Positions 62,896 to 64,000 of a stretch of 64,000 bases of DNA are shown piece by piece. Source of the DNA: a halophilic archaeon (GTDB lineage Archaea; Halobacteriota; Halobacteria; Halobacteriales; Haladaptataceae); NCBI GenBank assembly GCA_003298465.1, contig QNGA01000002.1:372001-436000 (forward strand). Reading direction: 5' to 3'. How positions within the stretch are numbered: the stretch's first letter is position 1; each line of letters opens with the position of its first letter. The notes below the pieces were generated by a model, which was given only the letters and a program-made list of their open reading frames with translations, was not told the DNA's origin and searched no databases. The position numbers were made by a program, and so were the translations under genes.

Positions 62896-64000
62896 ATGTC
62901 ACAGGACACGAAGACGACCGAGTCAGTATCGCCCTCGCAGTCGACGCCGATCACCGTCGTGAGCGGCCCTCTCGGAGCCGGTAAGACGACCCTCGTCAAT
63001 CGACTGCTCCAAAACCCCGGGGGACGGCGGATCGCCGTCATCGTCAACGATATGGGCGAGGTGAACGTCGACGCATCGCTCATCGAACGGAAGACCGACG
63101 AAGGAGTGATCGACCTCTCGAACGGCTGTATCTGCTGTCAGCTACAAGACGACCTCGTCGAGGAATCGAGCCGATTGGCCCGCGAGCGAGAGTTCGACCA
63201 TCTCGTGGTCGAGACGTCCGGAATCTCGGAACCCCTTCCGGTAGCCCGAGCCCTGACCCGGGAGAGCGCCGGTTCGTCGGACCAGTACGATCTGGACACG
63301 ATGGTCTCGGTCGTCGACGCCTACGGATTCTGGAAAGCGTTCGACCCCGACGAAGGGCTCCCAGATGCCGCACCAACTCCCGAACGACCCCTGACTGACG
63401 TCATGATCGACCAGATCGAGTTCTGTGACGTCCTCCTGCTCAACAAGTGCGACATGGTGCCCGACGACGACGTAGAAACGATCGAGACCGTGCTCCGGGA
63501 ACTCCAACCCAGAGCGACCGTCCACCGAACGACCTACGCCGAGGTCGATCCCGAAGTCGTCCTCGACACGGACCGGTTCGATTTCGAGGACACCAAGCGT
63601 GCGCCGGGCTGGAAGCGCGCGCTCGCGGACGGGAGCGAAGGCGACGACCACGACCACGGTGGCGCTTCGGCAGCCGAAGTTCACGGCGTCGAGTCGACGG
63701 TCTACGAGCGCGACCGGCCGTTCCATCCCGGACGGTTCGACGCTTGGCTCGACGACTGGGACGGAGACCTGATCCGCGCCAAGGGATTCACGTGGGTGGC
63801 GAGCCGCCCCGACGAAGTCCTCGGGGTCAACCAAGCCGGTCCGTCGGTCCAGGCCGGCCCCATCGGCGAATGGGGGGCCGACGAACCGGCGACTCGTCTC
63901 GTGTTCATCGGTCGGTCCCTCGACCCGGACCGACTGGCGGCCGAGTTGGACGACTGTCTGGTAGCGGACGAGGAACGCGAGAAGACGTGGCACGACGACC
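62896..64000 (+). CDS. CobW/G3E family metal-chaperone GTPase (incomplete at window end)
   Basis: At least 368 residues; the gene runs off the window. Motifs are the P-loop SGPLGAGKTT (23-32), DMGEVNVDA, the metal-binding GCICC (Cys78, Cys80, Cys81), SGISEP and LLNKCDMV, followed by a short His-rich loop (DDHDHGG) and the C-terminal CobW domain (from about residue 270). Such GTPases insert or deliver zinc or cobalt and help zinc enzymes under metal limitation. An in-frame ATG at 62881 is an alternative start. Zinc enzymes in the window (formaldehyde dehydrogenase, AlaX) are possible clients only by proximity. Confidence 0.85.
   Translation, partial: MSQDTKTTESVSPSQSTPITVVSGPLGAGKTTLVNRLLQNPGGRRIAVIVNDMGEVNVDASLIERKTDEGVIDLSNGCICCQLQDDLVEESSRLAREREFDHLVVETSGISEPLPVARALTRESAGSSDQYDLDTMVSVVDAYGFWKAFDPDEGLPDAAPTPERPLTDVMIDQIEFCDVLLLNKCDMVPDDDVETIETVLRELQPRATVHRTTYAEVDPEVVLDTDRFDFEDTKRAPGWKRALADGSEGDDHDHGGASAAEVHGVESTVYERDRPFHPGRFDAWLDDWDGDLIRAKGFTWVASRPDEVLGVNQAGPSVQAGPIGEWGADEPATRLVFIGRSLDPDRLAAELDDCLVADEEREKTWHDD

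Overview
The window comes from a halophilic archaeon (class Halobacteria). The predicted proteins are strongly acidic, and promoters often place a TATA-like box about 25 bases before a start codon, so many mRNAs look leaderless. Several families are haloarchaeal: RadA, a HalOD1 output-domain protein, bacterio-opsin-activator-type HTH, the rod-determining factor RdfA with its SMC-like partner, a FolC-FolP fusion, Tat-exported lipoproteins and F420-type luciferase-like oxidoreductases. No rRNA, tRNA, CRISPR array or replication initiator was seen.

Region 1 (1-9.3 kb) is accessory DNA. It holds a small membrane protein, an exported M14-like hydrolase, and a minus-strand sulfur operon (sulfotransferase, a small frameshifted gene, an APS kinase fused to a nucleotidyltransferase, a YqcI/YcgG protein). 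Next come a hairpin-dense stretch resembling an IS200/IS605 (PATE-like) remnant, a nucleoside hydrolase, a decayed sodium:solute symporter, and radA.

Region 2 (9.3-27.5 kb) is a catabolic cluster for an unidentified compound. It has an IclR regulator, two Gfo/Idh/MocA oxidoreductases, an aminotransferase, an MBL-fold hydrolase, an M20 deacylase/peptidase, an enolase-superfamily epimerase, two LLM oxidoreductases, a TIM-barrel-like protein of unknown function, a four-gene sugar-type ABC transporter, a threonine-synthase-like PLP enzyme and an NCS1 permease. A transition zone (27.5-31.1 kb) has one MFS exporter and long stretches without genes.

Region 3 (31.1-58.3 kb) is the highlight: an apparently near-complete glycine betaine to pyruvate island. 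Two BCCT transporters import betaine. A GbcA-type Rieske monooxygenase makes dimethylglycine and formaldehyde. Formaldehyde dehydrogenase oxidises the formaldehyde. Two FAD/GcvT demethylating dehydrogenases take dimethylglycine to sarcosine and glycine, loading C1 units on tetrahydrofolate. FolD and PurU oxidise and release those units as formate. GlyA converts glycine to serine, IlvA deaminates serine, and RidA hydrolyses the reactive enamine. PabB/PabA-like proteins and a FolC-FolP fusion could supply the folate, and an AlaX editing protein could remove serine or glycine mischarged onto tRNA-Ala. The reductase partner of GbcA is not in the window.

Region 4 (58.3-64 kb) holds an archaeal SMC-like/RdfA pair linked to cell shape, an HTH regulator, a HalOD1 protein and a CobW-type metal-chaperone GTPase cut by the window end.
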